DNA from: Gnetum montanum
Taxonomy: Eukaryota; Streptophyta; Gnetopsida; Gnetales; Gnetaceae
Assembly: GCA_015680685.1 (NCBI GenBank)
Contig: MNCI01025128.1
Coordinates: 572,138-602,399, forward strand
Length of the DNA: 30,262 nt
Reading direction: 5' to 3'
Shown here: in pieces, positions 29,425 to 30,262 of the stretch
Position numbering within the stretch: the stretch's first letter is position 1
Layout of the letters: each line of letters opens with the position of its first letter
Notes under the pieces: model-generated
Seen by the model: only the letters and a program-made list of their open reading frames with translations
The model's database searches: none
What the model was told of the DNA's origin: nothing
Made by a program: the position numbers and the translations under genes

Positions 29425-30081
29425 GACATTCCTGAATTAAAGGGTGATAATTATAAGGTGTGGAAGGAGAAAAATTCTTCTTCATTTAGGCTGGATGGAC
29501 ATTGATTATGCTATCTGTAAGGATGAACCACCTACTGTTACAACAATCAACCATCTAGATGATATTGGTAATTATGAAAAATGGAAGCAATCTAATTGCC
29601 TCTGTGTCATGTTCATAAAAACAAAGATCATGGCTAGTATGCATGATTCACTAGAACAATATGACAATGTGCATGCTTTGTTAAAGACCATTGATGAACA
29701 ATTTGAGTCATTAGACAAGGCGTTGACCAACACCTTGATAATGAAGTTCTCATCCATGAAGCTCATTGAAATTCGTGGTGTGCATAAGCACATCATGCAA
29801 GTGAGGGATATAGTAGCTCAACTCAAAACACTTGAGGTTGAAATGTTAGAATCTTTTCTTGTGCACTACATCTCAAACATGCTCCCACTGCAGTATGGAC
29901 CCTTAAAGATTTCTTATAACACACATAAGGACAAATGATCAATCAATGAACTAATGACCATGTGTGTGCATGAAGAGGGAAGACTTGCTATGGAAGCAAA
30001 AGAGAGTATGCATCTGGTTACACAAGGAAAGAATAAAGGACAAGCCAAAGGCAAGTGGAAGGTCAAATTGTCTAAACAAGC
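29425..30081 (+). pseudogene. Ty1/copia gag (UBN2-type), broken
   Basis: The protein begins IPELKGDNYKVWKEK, then ILLHLGWMDIDYAI, LLKTIDEQFESLDKALTN, YISNMLPLQYGPLK and INELMTMCVHEEGRL. This is the ordered pattern of the gag polypeptide of plant copia elements (UBN2 or Retrotran_gag families). A frameshift in the A-run at 29470-29474 separates the first 15 residues from the rest. A TGA at 29936-29938 stands where the family has a Trp. The basic, Lys/Gly-rich region before the expected CCHC knuckle is cut at 30081 by another LTR. Gag would form the virus-like particle in the cytoplasm. Confidence 0.85.
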
Positions 30082-30262
30082 TGATGAGTGGCGAGATACC
30101 CCTACACTCAACCATACGAAACGAGCGTCGCACGTGCGATCCGGTCGAACTCCGTAGATGAACTAGTTGTGGCACCTAGATAGTTAGCTTTAGGTCGCAG
30201 TTCGCTATCTTCCCACCTGGACTAGTATTGCATATGTCACGTATGGTTTAGTCTAGATGAGG
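30082..30262 (-). mobile_element. LTR of family A, copy 3 (inverted, partial)
   Basis: From TGATGAGTGGCGAG the first 80 bases are nearly the reverse complement of the end of LTR copy 1 (1132-1211). Farther blocks (GTATGGTTTAGTCTAG) match weakly. It runs off the window. The insertion lies inside the copia gag, so it is younger than that element. The 12-base palindrome TCGCACGTGCGA is at 30128-30139. Confidence 0.8.

Overview
This is plant nuclear DNA dominated by decayed transposable elements, with one convincing host gene. The evidence is plant-type LTR retrotransposons of both superfamilies, a plant-type LINE, a hAT-type miniature element, large fold-back repeats, AT-rich non-coding sequence, and a small intronless gene carrying the plant-specific VQ motif. 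The density and age of the insertions suit a large-genome seed plant, possibly a gymnosperm. That lineage guess is weak and rests on general character only.

Layout: 1-1211 is the 3' end of a plus-strand LTR retrotransposon with its LTR (427-1211). About 2090-2261 is the 3' end of another plus-strand element, abutting head-on a long, heavily mutated minus-strand Ty3/gypsy chromovirus (about 2262-7260: gag, protease, RT, RNase H, integrase, chromodomain) whose upstream end carries a 5S-rRNA-like segment. From 7460 to 8180 lie two tandem-repeat arrays, one with a 45-bp period that reads like a 15-residue protein repeat. A minus-strand LTR with its primer-binding site (9527-10140) is followed directly by a plus-strand LINE (about 10141-13623). 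Two 1.3-kb direct repeats (14138-15484, 17237-18525) enclose a minus-strand LTR plus gag-like fragment (15485-17236). The gene-bearing island is 18.8-20.2 kb, with the VQ-motif gene at 19720-20208, followed by a CpG-rich tandem array (21436-22171). From 22.5 to 28.2 kb come inverted-repeat elements, a hAT-type MITE with a perfect 8-bp target duplication, and tRNA-like SINE-head sequences. The window ends with a broken copia gag gene interrupted at 30082 by a third copy of the LTR family seen at 427 and 16371.

The genes do not form an operon or pathway. The VQ protein is the only likely functional host product, expected to be a WRKY-interacting transcriptional cofactor in the nucleus. Every transposon reading frame seen is broken by stops or frameshifts, and several lesions are G-to-A changes of the kind produced by decay of methylated cytosine. 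No bacterial-type system, CRISPR array or clearly new enzymatic system was found. The most unusual structures are the coding-like 45-bp minisatellite, the flanked composite at 14-18.5 kb, the fold-back repeats and the CpG-rich 224-bp array beside the VQ gene.
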